A stretch of 64,000 nt of DNA from Symbiodinium natans. Its lineage: Eukaryota; Sar; Dinophyceae; Suessiales; Symbiodiniaceae. The DNA is taken from the NCBI GenBank assembly GCA_905221605.1, contig CAJNDS010000377.1:1-64000 (forward strand). Reading direction: 5' to 3'. Both the position numbers and the translations under genes were made by a program. The notes under the pieces are model-generated. The model ran no database searches. It was given only the letters and a program-made list of their open reading frames with translations, and was not told where the DNA came from. Of this stretch, positions 46,840-57,529 are shown piece by piece (position 1 is the first letter of the stretch; every line of letters begins with the position of its first letter).

Positions 46840-48790
46840 TGGTGCCGTCAGCACCAGCTTCTTGGACGCCTCTGCCGCTCTTTTGGGGAGCTTGGGGCAC
46901 ACTTGCGGCCCAATTGGCCCTCCTGGAGTTGCACGGCAGAAGCATGTACATCGATGTTCATAGTCACCTTGGTGGTCTTGCCCGTCTCTCCCTTGCGCTT
47001 CTTGCGGACCTGCAAGCCAAGTCTGCCACAGTCTGGATTCTACACCGGATTGCGCCCAAGCTTTGTAGCCACCTGAGCCTCTGCGCTGCACGGGGACTCA
47101 GCCCTGAGTCCAAGGTGTCGAAGCTGGGGAAGGCATGCTCAGTTACACCACCCACCTGGGCTTCTTTTTGGCCTGCAAATCCCAGTTGAGACTGTTGGTC
47201 CTCTGACTCGAGCATCTGGGCTACCCGTGTGATTGCCTGGCCTTCTTCCCGGCTTGCCAGGGGAAGACTCCCGGCCTCAGCACTACGACCACGCTGACCA
47301 CGCTGACCCGAAGCTTGGAGCTTTGGGAACTTTCCCGACATTCCTAGAGCCGCACGTAGAAATCGGAGAGATACTGCGTAAGTCTGGATCCACGTCACCG
47401 GGCTCCTTGCAACTTCAACATGTGTTCTCAAAAGCTGATGTATGCTGATGCCCCTGCAAATGCCTGCACAACAACAGATGCTCTCATCTCACACGCAGGT
47501 CTCCGAAACACCCACGGCCACCGCAGCAGCTGCTGACACCTTCGCCACATTCGCCTTGAGGCGCCACTACGTTCAGAATGTCCAACAGAACAGAGCTCTG
47601 AAAGCTAGCGTCGCAAGCCTGCGTCAAGCGTAGAGCAGGGCCTTCCTCATCACTGGAGACTTCTACCTGCGCTTTCGGGTCTATAGGCCGAGCTAAAGAG
47701 GTTGGAAGTTGGATGTCGAGCTGAAATCCGAGAACCTTCCTTGCACCCTATAGCTCCGCTGCACAGATCACGCTTTCATAGCATTCGCCACCCACTAGGA
47801 AATTAGGAAATGCTTCGCTCTTGCAAAATGTTGCAAGTTTTTGTCGCAACTCTCGGCGGAGTAACCTTGTCTGAGCGCCGACGCTCTGGTCGAGGGGACG
47901 TCAACCTTAGAGATCATGGACCATGAACCGTCCTTCCGCTGAGCAAGCCAATTGCTTTTGAGAACTTACTTTTCAAAGATTTTATCAACTTGCACTTCTC
48001 AAATCCTCGTTCATCCCCACTCGTGCCCCTGTGCCCTGAGCACAGGGCGGGCGCTGGCCAGGCCCTGCCGATCCCTTGGAGGCCTCGGCACAAGCGATTG
48101 AACAAGGAACAACCCCCTGCGAAGCCTGATTTCACAAACAACTTCGGATTGGAACATGATTGCATGCACTGGCTCCCAGTGCTGCGCCTTTGGTGGGGGA
48201 ATGTCTTGGCCTCCATCCGAGCCCTCAGGCACTGATGGCACTGTCACGTCGACACGTGCTGCAACAACCTGTGATTTGCGCATTCCTGGGTGCACTGCAT
48301 CACTTTCATCACGTGGCAGAGCCGGTGGCCAGGCCTACAAACACTCAAATCATGCTGTGCTTCGTATGGTTCGTTCGCAAGCCATGCGTGGACCTCGCCA
48401 GAGACTGTAGCCAGCCTGAGCCACCAAATCTCTCAGTTTGCTCTCATCACTTCAAGTCTTCAAGTATCGGAGTATCCCTCAAGATTCGGACCCTTCTGGC
48501 CGAGATTTAGGGCGTGCCGCAGGACGTTCATCTTCCTCGCCAGCTGCGCATCCAAAGGTCAACTCGGATGCCCCAAAGATCCTAAAGTTATGCACCTTGG
48601 GCTTCTTCTTTTTCTTGGGTTTCGCCTGAAACGGAAGTTCAACAGTTCCGCATTCCAAAAGAACCAGATTGGCGCTTGCACCTTTGCCACTTCCGGGTCT
48701 GCCGCCGGCGGCACGAAAGGAGCAGGTGTCACCTGCGCCCAGGCGCGGCACACAGGTGCCGAAGCTGGGGACTCTCTGCATCTGGAGATC
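46840..48790 (-). CDS. Candidate exons of an unidentified soluble protein
   Basis: A series of minus-strand frames is more protein-like than the opposite strand. From 5' to 3': 48781-48479 with LVLLECGTVELPFQAKPKKK and then a Lys run resembling a nuclear localisation signal; 48295-48011 with DVTVPSVPEGSDGGQDIPPP; about 47630-47495 with DASFQSSVLLDILNVV; 47330-46964 with AITRVAQMLESEDQQSQLGF and FPSFDTLDSGLSPRAAQRLR; and about 47020-46840 with KKRKGETGKTTKVTMNIDVH. They lie upstream of no known gene and I recognise no domain. One spliced gene is the simplest reading, but the order and joints are not proven. Confidence 0.28.
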
Positions 48791-48799
48791 CTTTCATGC

Positions 48800-49430
48800 T
48801 TGGCAATGCTCGCAGCGTTGGGCCTGAGCTGGTGGTCTTGGTGATGGTGGAGCGAGTATTGGGGGAGGCTCCCGCACCTCAGCAAAGCTCTAACAGACAG
48901 CCCCGCATGGCCGTGTCCAGATTCGTCCAGCAACTCCCGCTCACAAGCTCACACGTCAACATGAGCCACGCACGGGGGCTGGCACCGGCACCTTGGCAAC
49001 AAGTCAGAATTTCCGTTCTCACTCGGAGTAAACATGAATGCCGGCTGCGTAGTGTTGAGACAGCTTGTCATCGAAGTCTGATTTTGCCGTGGCTTCACAA
49101 GTTACAGCTTTCAGGCTCTGCGCTTTGGCTAACAGGGCAGTGACACGACTTGCAAGGTACATTGTCACCCAAAGCTCTAGTTTGCGCCCCGGGTGAGCCT
49201 CGCACCGCGAAGTGTATTTCGTGCCCTCTACTTTGGAGTTCGCACGAAAACAAGGCATGAGAAGTCATTAAATAGGCCATGGCAGGGCTTTTGAATGAGG
49301 ACTTTGTTCCATACTCAGTGCCGCAATCTTGACAAAACAGAAGATCAGCCCTGCCGCTCTCACTCGACTACGTCACTACAGAGTCACTATCTCTTTCATC
49401 TCTTGCTGTCGCACGGGTATCGAACGGTGT
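48800..49430. other. Unassigned sequence downstream of the Cys-rich gene
   Basis: This is probably the 3' flank of the minus-strand gene that ends at 49435. Only short ORFs are present. Confidence 0.4.
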
Positions 49431-49434
49431 CGAG

Positions 49435-51489
49435 CTATCTGCGGGGCATGATGATGGAGACCTGATGCCAATGAGCGATGCCATGGTGTTCAGCCCATTG
49501 CCAGGCGTGTCCGGAATCTGGTTCTCGGGGAGGGTATCCGATTTCCGACATATGGCCGTGAAAGCCATCAGGGACCTGCACCCACCTCCAAGTGCCATGA
49601 AAGCTGATGTGAGCCCAGTGGTAGCCGCTGGCGCACATGCTCGCTGGTGGCGCAGCATCCCCCAAGGTCAGGTCACTTGAGGTGAACGAGCCCGACGATC
49701 CCATAGAATGGCCCAAGGTCAGGTCACTTGAAGTGAACGAGCCCGATGCTCCCACAGAATGGCCCAAGGTCAGGTCGCTTGAAGTGAAGGAGCCCGATGA
49801 TCCCATAGAATGGCCCAAGCTCAGGCCACTTGAAGTGCTGCCATGTCCATGTGCGACCTCGTGCCACACCCCGTGCCCATGAAGCTCTTCGTGCCAGTCT
49901 GTGGAAGCTGGCGGGAGGCTGTGGCCAGAACAGCCACGTCCGACATGGTGGCAGCACCAGTGCTTCTTGGAAGGGGACCACCCCTTCTTCCAATTTGAAT
50001 AGCCTGCATCACAGTCATAGTCGCCAGCAGGCTCAGCACAGCCTTTGTGAAAGTGCTGACAGCACCAAAACTTCTTGCTGTTGGACCAACCATTCTGCCA
50101 ATTGCTGTATCCAGCGTTGCAATCGTAGGGTGTCACTTTGCAGCCTCGGTGAAACTTATGGCAGCACCAACTCTGCTTTGCGTCGGACCAGCCATGGTGC
50201 CAGTTGGAGTAGCCAGCATCACAGTCATAGGGCATGTGTGAGCACCCCCTGTGTGCATGCCGGCAGCACCAGTGCTTCTTGTTGTCTGACCACCCCGCTC
50301 GCCAGTTGGTAAACCCAGCGTCACAGTCGTAGGGCGCAGCCACAGCACAACCTCGATGGGAGTGCTGGCAACACCAGTGCTTCTTGGCAGGGGTCCATAC
50401 CGACATCCAATGTGAGTAGCCTGCACTGCAGTCGAACGTATGGGAACAGCCTCGGTGGCTGTGCTGACAGCACCACATTTTTTTCGGTGCAGACCAACCT
50501 TTTTGCCAGTTGCTATATCCCGCGTCACAGTCATATGGCGACGATACCGTACAGCCCCGGTGAGTATGATGGCAGCACCACGTCTTCTTGGATGTCGACC
50601 AACCAGACTGCCAATTGGAATACCCCGCATCACAGTCGTAGGGTGTATCTGAACACCCTCTGTGAAAGCGATGGCAGCACCAAAGCTTCTTGTGAGCCGA
50701 CCATCCAAGCCTCCAGTTGCTGTAGCCAGCATGGCAATCGTACTGTCCGTGTGGCACGGGAGGATGAGGATGAGTAACTGGGGCACATCCCAACTTGTAG
50801 TGGGCGCAGCACCAGGCTTTCTTTGCCACAGACCAGCCGGCCTCCCAGTTGTCGAGACCTGCATGACAATCGTAAGGCAATGTTGGATGATAATCTGGAC
50901 AGCTGACTTGGTAGTTCTGACAACACCAGAGCCGCTTTCCCAAAGTCCAGGCTTCAAGGTCGCCGGAGTGACAGTTGTATGGGGTGGTTATGTGTGGAGG
51001 GCAGCCCCGGCCAAGCTTGTGACAGCACCATGCCTTCTTCTGACTTGACCAGGCAGCCTTCCAGTTGTTGAAGGCCGCGTTGCAATCGAAAGCTTCACTT
51101 GTTGTTGCAGGCGTCGTGGTAGGACAGCCTCGACCAGAGTGGGCACAGCACCACTGTTGCTGAGGAAAGGTCCAAGCTGTCTGCCAAGCCCAGTAGTCCT
51201 TGGTACAGTCAAACAAGTCGTCCTGGTGAGGAGGGTTGTGATGATGACGGAAGAACGCCCCGACAATGAGGATCAGAGCCAGGCCAAGAAGAAGACAACA
51301 CAGAAAGCCCACAAAGCAACCCCGTGCTTTCCACCTGGAATAGGTGACGTCAAGCCTCCGTTCAAAGCTGCCCGCATTCTCGCCGACATAGGCCTCAGCG
51401 CGGTGAAAAAGAATACACAGCCATGCCACAGCCCTTTTGTTCATGAGTCCAGGTTGCACAAAGCAGCACAAAGCAGCACAACGTAGCAT
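49435..51489 (-). CDS. Membrane-anchored protein with twelve Cys/Trp-rich modules
   Basis: A single 684-codon frame. Residues 58-80 form one transmembrane helix (CFVGFLCCLLLGLALILIVG) after a short basic N-terminus, suggesting a type II membrane or secreted-side protein. From about residue 92 to 525 there are twelve modules of 33-42 residues with consensus YDC.AGYSNW..GWS..KK.WCC, then about six residues and GC. Each has four Cys (one, a CC pair, one) and two or three conserved Trp; modules 1-3 are the most diverged and 5-12 the most alike. A Ser/Gly repeat follows (SSGSFTSSDLTLGHSMG, 17 residues, about three copies), then a Trp/His-rich C-terminal domain (GYHWAHISFHGTWRWVQVPD). I recall similar modules in uncharacterised dinoflagellate proteins; the function is unknown. 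The pattern suggests disulfide-stabilised extracellular repeats. An upstream exon is possible. Confidence 0.85.
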   Translation of the reverse strand: MLRCAALCCFVQPGLMNKRAVAWLCILFHRAEAYVGENAGSFERRLDVTYSRWKARGCFVGFLCCLLLGLALILIVGAFFRHHHNPPHQDDLFDCTKDYWAWQTAWTFPQQQWCCAHSGRGCPTTTPATTSEAFDCNAAFNNWKAAWSSQKKAWCCHKLGRGCPPHITTPYNCHSGDLEAWTLGKRLWCCQNYQVSCPDYHPTLPYDCHAGLDNWEAGWSVAKKAWCCAHYKLGCAPVTHPHPPVPHGQYDCHAGYSNWRLGWSAHKKLWCCHRFHRGCSDTPYDCDAGYSNWQSGWSTSKKTWCCHHTHRGCTVSSPYDCDAGYSNWQKGWSAPKKMWCCQHSHRGCSHTFDCSAGYSHWMSVWTPAKKHWCCQHSHRGCAVAAPYDCDAGFTNWRAGWSDNKKHWCCRHAHRGCSHMPYDCDAGYSNWHHGWSDAKQSWCCHKFHRGCKVTPYDCNAGYSNWQNGWSNSKKFWCCQHFHKGCAEPAGDYDCDAGYSNWKKGWSPSKKHWCCHHVGRGCSGHSLPPASTDWHEELHGHGVWHEVAHGHGSTSSGLSLGHSMGSSGSFTSSDLTLGHSVGASGSFTSSDLTLGHSMGSSGSFTSSDLTLGDAAPPASMCASGYHWAHISFHGTWRWVQVPDGFHGHMSEIGYPPREPDSGHAWQWAEHHGIAHWHQVSIIMPRR
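49665..49850. repeat. 51-bp tandem repeat inside the Cys-rich gene
   Basis: Nearly four copies of a 51-bp unit (GGCCCAAGGTCAGGTCACTT, GAAGTGAACGAGCCCGA, and so on) encode the 17-residue Ser/Gly repeat. The length is a multiple of three, so copy changes keep the frame. Confidence 0.9.
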
Positions 51490-51723
51490 AAAGTGCCAAA
51501 CATCTCAAACACACCTTGACCCCTTCTTTTGCAGCAGCGGCGCAAAGTTCTCAACTTTCTCATAAGCACCTCTGCCATCACCAACCCACTTCCATGTGGC
51601 GACCGTCTTCTTTCCAGCCGGTTCGAAGCAAATGCTTCCTGCAAGCGGAACACTAGCGCAACAGTGGTCAAGTACTCTGAATGAATGGCCATGTTGACAC
51701 CTGGACCATACAAACAGGTGCGC

Positions 51724-52032
51724 TTACGGATCCTTGCCTACATTCTCGCAGCCATCTTCAGCATGATCGTGGTGTCCACCGTGTCCACCATGTATGCCGT
51801 GTCCACCGTGTATGCCGTGTCCACCGTGTATGCCGTGTCCACCGTGCCCGCCATGTGCAATGTGTCCACCATGTACACCATGTCCGTTCTGCACGACGTG
51901 GACGCCATGTCCAAAATGACCATCGTGGCCATAGTGACCATGCCCATCACCAGCGTGTTCCGTGCTGACAGTCAGGCCCATTGCCTTCAAAAAACACAGC
52001 CCAGCGTGACAAGATTCCAATCGGACAATCAA
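51724..52032 (-). CDS. His/Gly-repeat ORF, possible upstream exon
   Basis: A 102-codon minus-strand frame lies 235 bp upstream of the Cys-rich gene. It starts MIVRLESCHAGLCFLKAMGL and becomes a His/Gly repeat (GHGIHG, six residues, three or more copies, within a longer HG-rich stretch), ending DHAEDGCENVGKDP. Such sequence could bind metal ions. The repeat unit is 18 bp, so all frames are open and the coding frame cannot be chosen with certainty. It might be a separate gene, the 5' exon of the Cys-rich gene, or non-coding. Confidence 0.3.
   Translation of the reverse strand: MIVRLESCHAGLCFLKAMGLTVSTEHAGDGHGHYGHDGHFGHGVHVVQNGHGVHGGHIAHGGHGGHGIHGGHGIHGGHGIHGGHGGHHDHAEDGCENVGKDP
51776..51860. 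repeat. 18-bp repeat (TGTCCACCGTGTATGCCG)
   Basis: Three close copies of the 18-bp unit are flanked by diverged ones out to about 51960. It underlies the His/Gly ORF. Confidence 0.85.
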
Positions 52033-52039
52033 ACAGCGT

Positions 52040-55000
52040 GCTCAGTTCTACACTGATTCTACACCAGGATACTGCAGGCCTCAGAAGAGGCTCAAGCTGG
52101 AAGCCCACTCCGCAGCTGCTTGAGCAGCTTTGAGCAGCTGAGCACAAGTATGCAGTTGCAACTCACCGAAAAAAGTCTGTCCCAGGAGCTTTTCTTATCA
52201 TGTTCAACTGAAACCAAGATCAGAACATCCACCATCACGGAGCTCACATACAGCGTCAGGAGGCGCTGCTCGACCGACATCCTTGGCATAGCCGCACCCA
52301 CAAGAGCGCGGATACGACTGGATGCTGCTGGCGAGACTGGGCGATACTGGGCGGCTGCACTGCTTGTCTTGATGACGGCTCTTTGCAGGGACAAGAACAC
52401 TCCAGCCTGGCAATCGCAAGAGAGAGATTTAGAAAGCTGGATCTGCTAAATCTGAACACGTCTCATGTCACAGACTTCACAGACATGTCGGGAAGACCAT
52501 CCTGCACAGCCTGGCTTAGAACGATCTTCACGCACCAAATGTACCAAACATGGCGAGCCTGTACGTTTCCGGGCACGATGCGGTCGAATGCGCCAATCGT
52601 TGGGACGACGTCCTGGCCGCGCTGCCACGGCTGCCACGGCGTCAAACAATACGCATGGCTCACCGATCCTGCTCCGTCGGTGATTTATGAATGGACAGCC
52701 CGTTCCTGGAGTTGAGGTCACCTTACCGAGACCGCCGACTCCAATGCGCAAACTCAAAGATGAAAAGAGTTCTCAGGCACCGGCGGATCGACAAAAGACC
52801 AGTCATCCTTAGTCCACCAAACCACAAGGGCGAGGTCCGAGCCCCAAAGAGCTGTGCAAGGCTTCTATTCAGCGCGCGACTTGAGATCCGAACCAAGGAT
52901 GACCTGCAGGGATCGGCACGGATCTGCAAGGGAAATCACTCTGACACGGCAAGAACGGCGGCTGCCCACCTCTTCTGGAAGTTTCTGCCGCATAAAGATC
53001 TCAGCCTGAGGCGCCACTCAGCACAAAGAAACAAAGACTATGCAAAAAACCCCTTGTTGAGAAGCTGGCGTGGTGTTTGGAAACACCCTCATAGTCCAAG
53101 ATCACCTGAAGGCATCTTGGGCATGGGCCAAGCAGCTTAGGACCGCTTACTCATCAGGCATCACCAAGGCTTTTGCCGGACTTGCATTCTGGGAACTTGT
53201 GGATTTATGGTGGCCATGCACCAAGGTCGCGCAATGGAGGCATCAGCAGGCTTCACATGGATTGAGACGGTATTGTATCTGCGAGGAACTGGGAATCAGT
53301 TCAGCCATGAACGCAGCGCCATTTTGCACCCCTCTCTTTACGTGTTGTTTCCTTCTGCGTGGGCCAGCTTAGGGCTTTTTGATTCACCCTTGCGCGCACA
53401 TCGCGCGCCTTGCGCACGTCAGGGTTTTTCCACATGCTCGCAGCTTTGAAAACTATGCACGATGAAGTGGATGGCTAATGCCACAGAGAAACCTAAGGAC
53501 AAAGCATGGGATTGGCGGCAGCTGTGGCTGTCGACGCACTTGCCAGTCGGTGCTGGCTATTTGGGGCTTCCTGGTTCTGACTGCTTTTGAATGCTCTCCT
53601 CTCTTCTCGCCGGCACAGGCCGGCTGTTCGCGTCAGGGTCGTGGGGTTGCCCCAAGTACCCATGTTATCCATGGTCGTGCTGCGGCGTGTTTCCTGGCCC
53701 AGAAAATTTACCTGAGCACTGCTCTTCGCTTGGCAGGGCAGCTTCCCGGAGTCCTCGCTGCATGGCCGAGGCGGACTCGCAAGATGTTTATCACTTGTAT
53801 ATTGATGTTGATACCGTTTTTGAAGCGCTTCCAGTTGTCAAAGCCTTGTTTAAACTTCACATATATATATCTATATAAGTTACGAGGCACACGATGCGGC
53901 TTCTCACAGGCCGAAATCTCAAAGGCCGCAGACCTCATTGTCGTTGCCGCGGCCAATTCGCACGACATCCCCAGACCTGGACAGCAGATGAGAGCAGCGC
54001 AAAGAGCAAACTTGAGCCAACTCTGAACGATCGTTCTCGAATCTCTCAGAAGTAAGCTTGAGGATGAACTTTCTGCCGGTGGAGACATCCTTCGGGTGGG
54101 AACGGAACGGAGCGGCACACTTCTTGGAGACATCAGATCGCCATTCTCGTGGTCCCCCCAGCTGTCCTGCCCCTTGCGGCACGCAATTATTTGGCATCGC
54201 TCTTCCTGCCTGCCCAGCAAATCCCGGCATGTGTGCCTTGTGCTGTCAAGTACAGTACGGTTGAGACGGGTGATGGGACTCGACACACGCAGATCCTTCC
54301 CATTGCCACCATCGCTTCAGAACCGACTGCACCTGCAGCACGGTAGAGAATGCATGTTCTTAATTGGAGAGATAGTTCCAGGCCGCGGCAACAGGGAGCT
54401 GCTCGTCACTGAACTTCTCTCTTCCTAGAGTCTAGAGCCGGGCAGATGTATGCCAACATTGTAAAAAGTGAAGTGCGTTGATCCGAGAATCCTCGCAGCG
54501 TTCATGCCAGCCCGCAGAGTCCCATTGGGGCAGGCCAAGCTCAAGACCCACTGCAATTCTTCGAGCCAGTTCGAGCCAGGAGCCACACGAGGCAGGGAAC
54601 AGCGGCTTCTAATCCAGAGGCCATCCCAAACTACTCGAGTTGCACGCAACATATGCCAGCCCCACATGCTGAGTTGCGGTTTTTTAGCGATGCTTCGTGA
54701 AACGCAGACTGGGGTGAGCAGCAAGCTCTGTTTCCGATGAACATGCAAACTGCTCAAGCTACTTCAAGCTACACTAGTGAGCACCGGCCGCGGTTGGTGA
54801 GGCTTGGTGGCGTGCAGCGGCCGTGCGCTGAAAGCTGTGGAAGATGCATTTGAATTCCAAGGCTGCGACGAGAACGCAAGCCAGGATCATTATCAGAAGC
54901 CTCTCAAAGGCTTGCTTCCTGTCTTCTCAGGAAGGATGGGCACTAACTAACTTGACAAAGCTCTCTGAATGTCAACGGTCCTGTTCATAGCTGTCAGCGC

Positions 55001-55110
55001 ACGGGTCGTACAAAGTTCGTACCACTGTTCAGAGTTACATGGCAGAACATGTGTGTCAGCGGAGACATTCAGAGAGGCGTCCGCTTTGTGCGGTTCCGAA
55101 CTCCCGAAAT
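52040..55110. other. Unassigned sequence with a few possible exons
   Basis: No gene is identified. Minus-strand frames with some protein character are 52400-52092 (MSVEQRLLTLYVSSVMVDVL, perhaps one membrane helix), 52663-52463 and about 54060-53900 (WLKFALCAALICCPGLGMSC, signal-anchor-like). None is long or distinctive enough to name. Confidence 0.3.
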
Positions 55111-55114
55111 TGAA

Positions 55115-55201
55115 AAACAAAAGAAAGCGAGAGAGAGAGAGCGAGGGAGACAGAGAGAGAGAGAGAGAGAAAAAAAAAAGAGAGAGAGAGAGAGAAGAGA
55201 G
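55115..55201. repeat. GA-rich purine microsatellite
   Basis: Imperfect GA repeats are interrupted by an A10 run. Low complexity, and the source of Ser/Leu pseudo-ORFs on the minus strand. Confidence 0.9.
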
Positions 55202-55204
55202 CTC

Positions 55205-57200
55205 TGAGCGCTGACTCCGAACGGGCGCGCTCAGCGCGTGCGGAGGGCCAGGTTGGCGTAGGCCGAATAGCCTCACAAGCAAACGACGCACAGATCGCCG
55301 CAACGCAGTGGCCCCAGCCATGCGATGGCCTTTCGTCGTGGTAAAATCCTCCTGAGCAATGGGTTCGCGACATGTGCTGCCACAGATCCACCCCATTCTT
55401 TGGTCCACCTGCGCCTGCCAAGTATGGCCTTCTACAGGGTTCAGGACTGGCTCGTATGTCAGGCTTCGGGAAGCTTAGGGTTGTCTGCTTCTTTGATCGA
55501 AATCGCTGGTGTTGTGTATGGGTGATGGCTTTGCCTGTCCTTGTTTGACTGAGGGTGTGCAGGTAGGGTGATCTATTGATTCCAGGTCTGTGATTATCGC
55601 TCACTCTTTCCACAGTTGCGATTCTTTATTCCATGATATGCCGCTCCTTCTAAGGGTTCGAATCTGCCACTCCCGTTGATACCTCTTGTGGGCTGAGGAC
55701 GTGCACTGTTTAAGACTCGATACTGACCCTTCCAATGCTTCTTGATTATGGAGCTTGCATCAAGTCGCAAGTCGCTACACTGCTCTGACGTGGCTGCGCT
55801 CGATTGCGCCTCCAATGTAACTTGCTGGCTTCTTGCTGCCTCTTGCCCACATTGAGCCGAGCCCGCATCGTTTTCCATGCTGACCGCTACGTTGCACGCC
55901 TGGAAAACCGCAACTCGCAACCGCTGGATTTCCCAAGACGAAAATGCACCGTCAAGGTTGTCATACTGCGGAGATTCGCACGCCGGACGACGGGGAATGG
56001 ATAGTTTAGCGTGCAAGGGTCATGGCTAAAGCCAACCAGAATTGCGCAGACATAAAACAGTAAACACAGAGGGTAGCAAAAACTTCTTGGATGCAAACAG
56101 AGCGCCTAAGGAGCATCCTGGGAGCCCCGCTTCCACTGGCACTGGCAAGGATCTGTCGGGTGTGCTTTGGGAACCTGCGATGCGGAGCGACGCAGCTGAA
56201 CAAAAACGTACCCCGACTCGTGCAGAAGGGAACGGATGTGCCTCGAAGCGCAGGGCCCTCAAGGTTGCCGCCGGTGTCCTGACACTTGCGTCTACCCAGC
56301 TTCCAGGAGTTCTAGGAAATGGATCGCAACCTGCGCTGGCAGTGCCGATGGCTCCGGTAGCTCCGGGACAGCCTGAATGGATGCGATGCTTGTGTTTGTT
56401 GATACTGCCTTGCTGCGATGGCAATGCTCAACTGAGGCTCAGACCTTCACTGTCTCTAATTCCGGCATCGCCATCGGCGTCGCAGAAGTGATGTTTTGGG
56501 CCAACTCCTCCAAGCCAAGGCTGTGGGCTGCGGCACATTGAGCAATGAAGCAGGCGTTTGGTCTTTCTGTGTCCTGTCCCTTCTCCGATTCCGGAGCCCT
56601 GGAAGCCAGCTTGGCCTGGAACAGTGCAAGAGCTGCATGGGAAGAAACGTGCGAAAAGAACTGGCTCGGGGTTCAAAGTGGCCTCCTCGCTCCCATCCCG
56701 CACTTGGATCACGATTGATTGCCTCAAAGCCAATGTGGGATCGCAGGCGTTTTTGCCCAATCTGCTCTTTTAGGGAGATGCCCAACGACCCCCCAAAAAA
56801 ATGTTTCTAGCAAGCCAGACACACAAGAACTCCGTATACGATGTTGTAGACACATATTGCCTCATTCCTAGCACACATCCCAAATCCAATAAAGGATAAA
56901 ATTCATATGAGCGACGGCTTTTGTCATCCACGTGGCCTAATGGAGGTATTTCTATCTGAAGCCCCTGATCTCGTTCCTCTTCGAACAGTAACCTGTACTA
57001 CTACGTGTCTGAAAGTTGGTGGGTCTCGTTCGGTTGCGGCCTGAACAGAGCCTGTTTGTATGGGATGGCTGAGTTCCCTGTATTACCGCTGTTTCCGCAC
57101 GTGGTTATCTTTACTATCTAACCATACTGTGCGAGAAAAGAGAACGGAACGGAGCGCGACTGCATTCTCAGGAAAAAGATGCCAGGTATTTGGGAAAGTC
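55205..57200. other. Unassigned sequence
   Basis: ORFs of 60-149 codons occur on both strands with no recognisable domain. I see no supported gene. Confidence 0.35.
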
Positions 57201-57204
57201 ACGG

Positions 57205-57525
57205 AAACGGCCATAATGATGTTTCAGCCACAAAACATCACATCGGCAACCGACAACCGGTTTCCTTTGGGAGGCTCTGGCTCAACTCGGGAGTTTCGGT
57301 AACGCCACAGGCAAAAGCATTACACAGGCCCGGAAAAAAAAATCATTGTTTCAAGCCACGGATAAATCATTCGCAACCGGCTGCCAGTTTCCTCTGAAAA
57401 GGTCCGGCTCAAATCGAGAGGCTCCGCTTACAGCCATATGCCAAGGCTTGGAAGAGTAGCCTGCGCAGGCCCGGTACGCCGAAATGATTTTGGCAACCGC
57501 CTGCAAGCTTCCTCTGCTTCATGCC
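57205..57525. repeat. Diverged tandem repeat of about 120-127 bp
   Basis: GCAACCGACAACCGGTTTCC at 57246, GCAACCGGCTGCCAGTTTCC at 57373 and GCAACCGCCTGCAAGCTTCC at 57493 head three copies of a longer unit that also shares AATGATGTTTCAGCCAC / AATCATTGTTTCAAGCCAC and CACAGGCCCGG / GCAGGCCCGG. The copies are old and gapped. Confidence 0.65.
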
Positions 57526-57529
57526 AGAC

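Noticed and set aside
55635-55665. tRNA T-loop-like word GGTTCGAATC
   Set aside because: No flanking T-stem pairing, acceptor stem or anticodon arm could be found around it. Other GTTCGA words (44433, 58035) fail in the same way.
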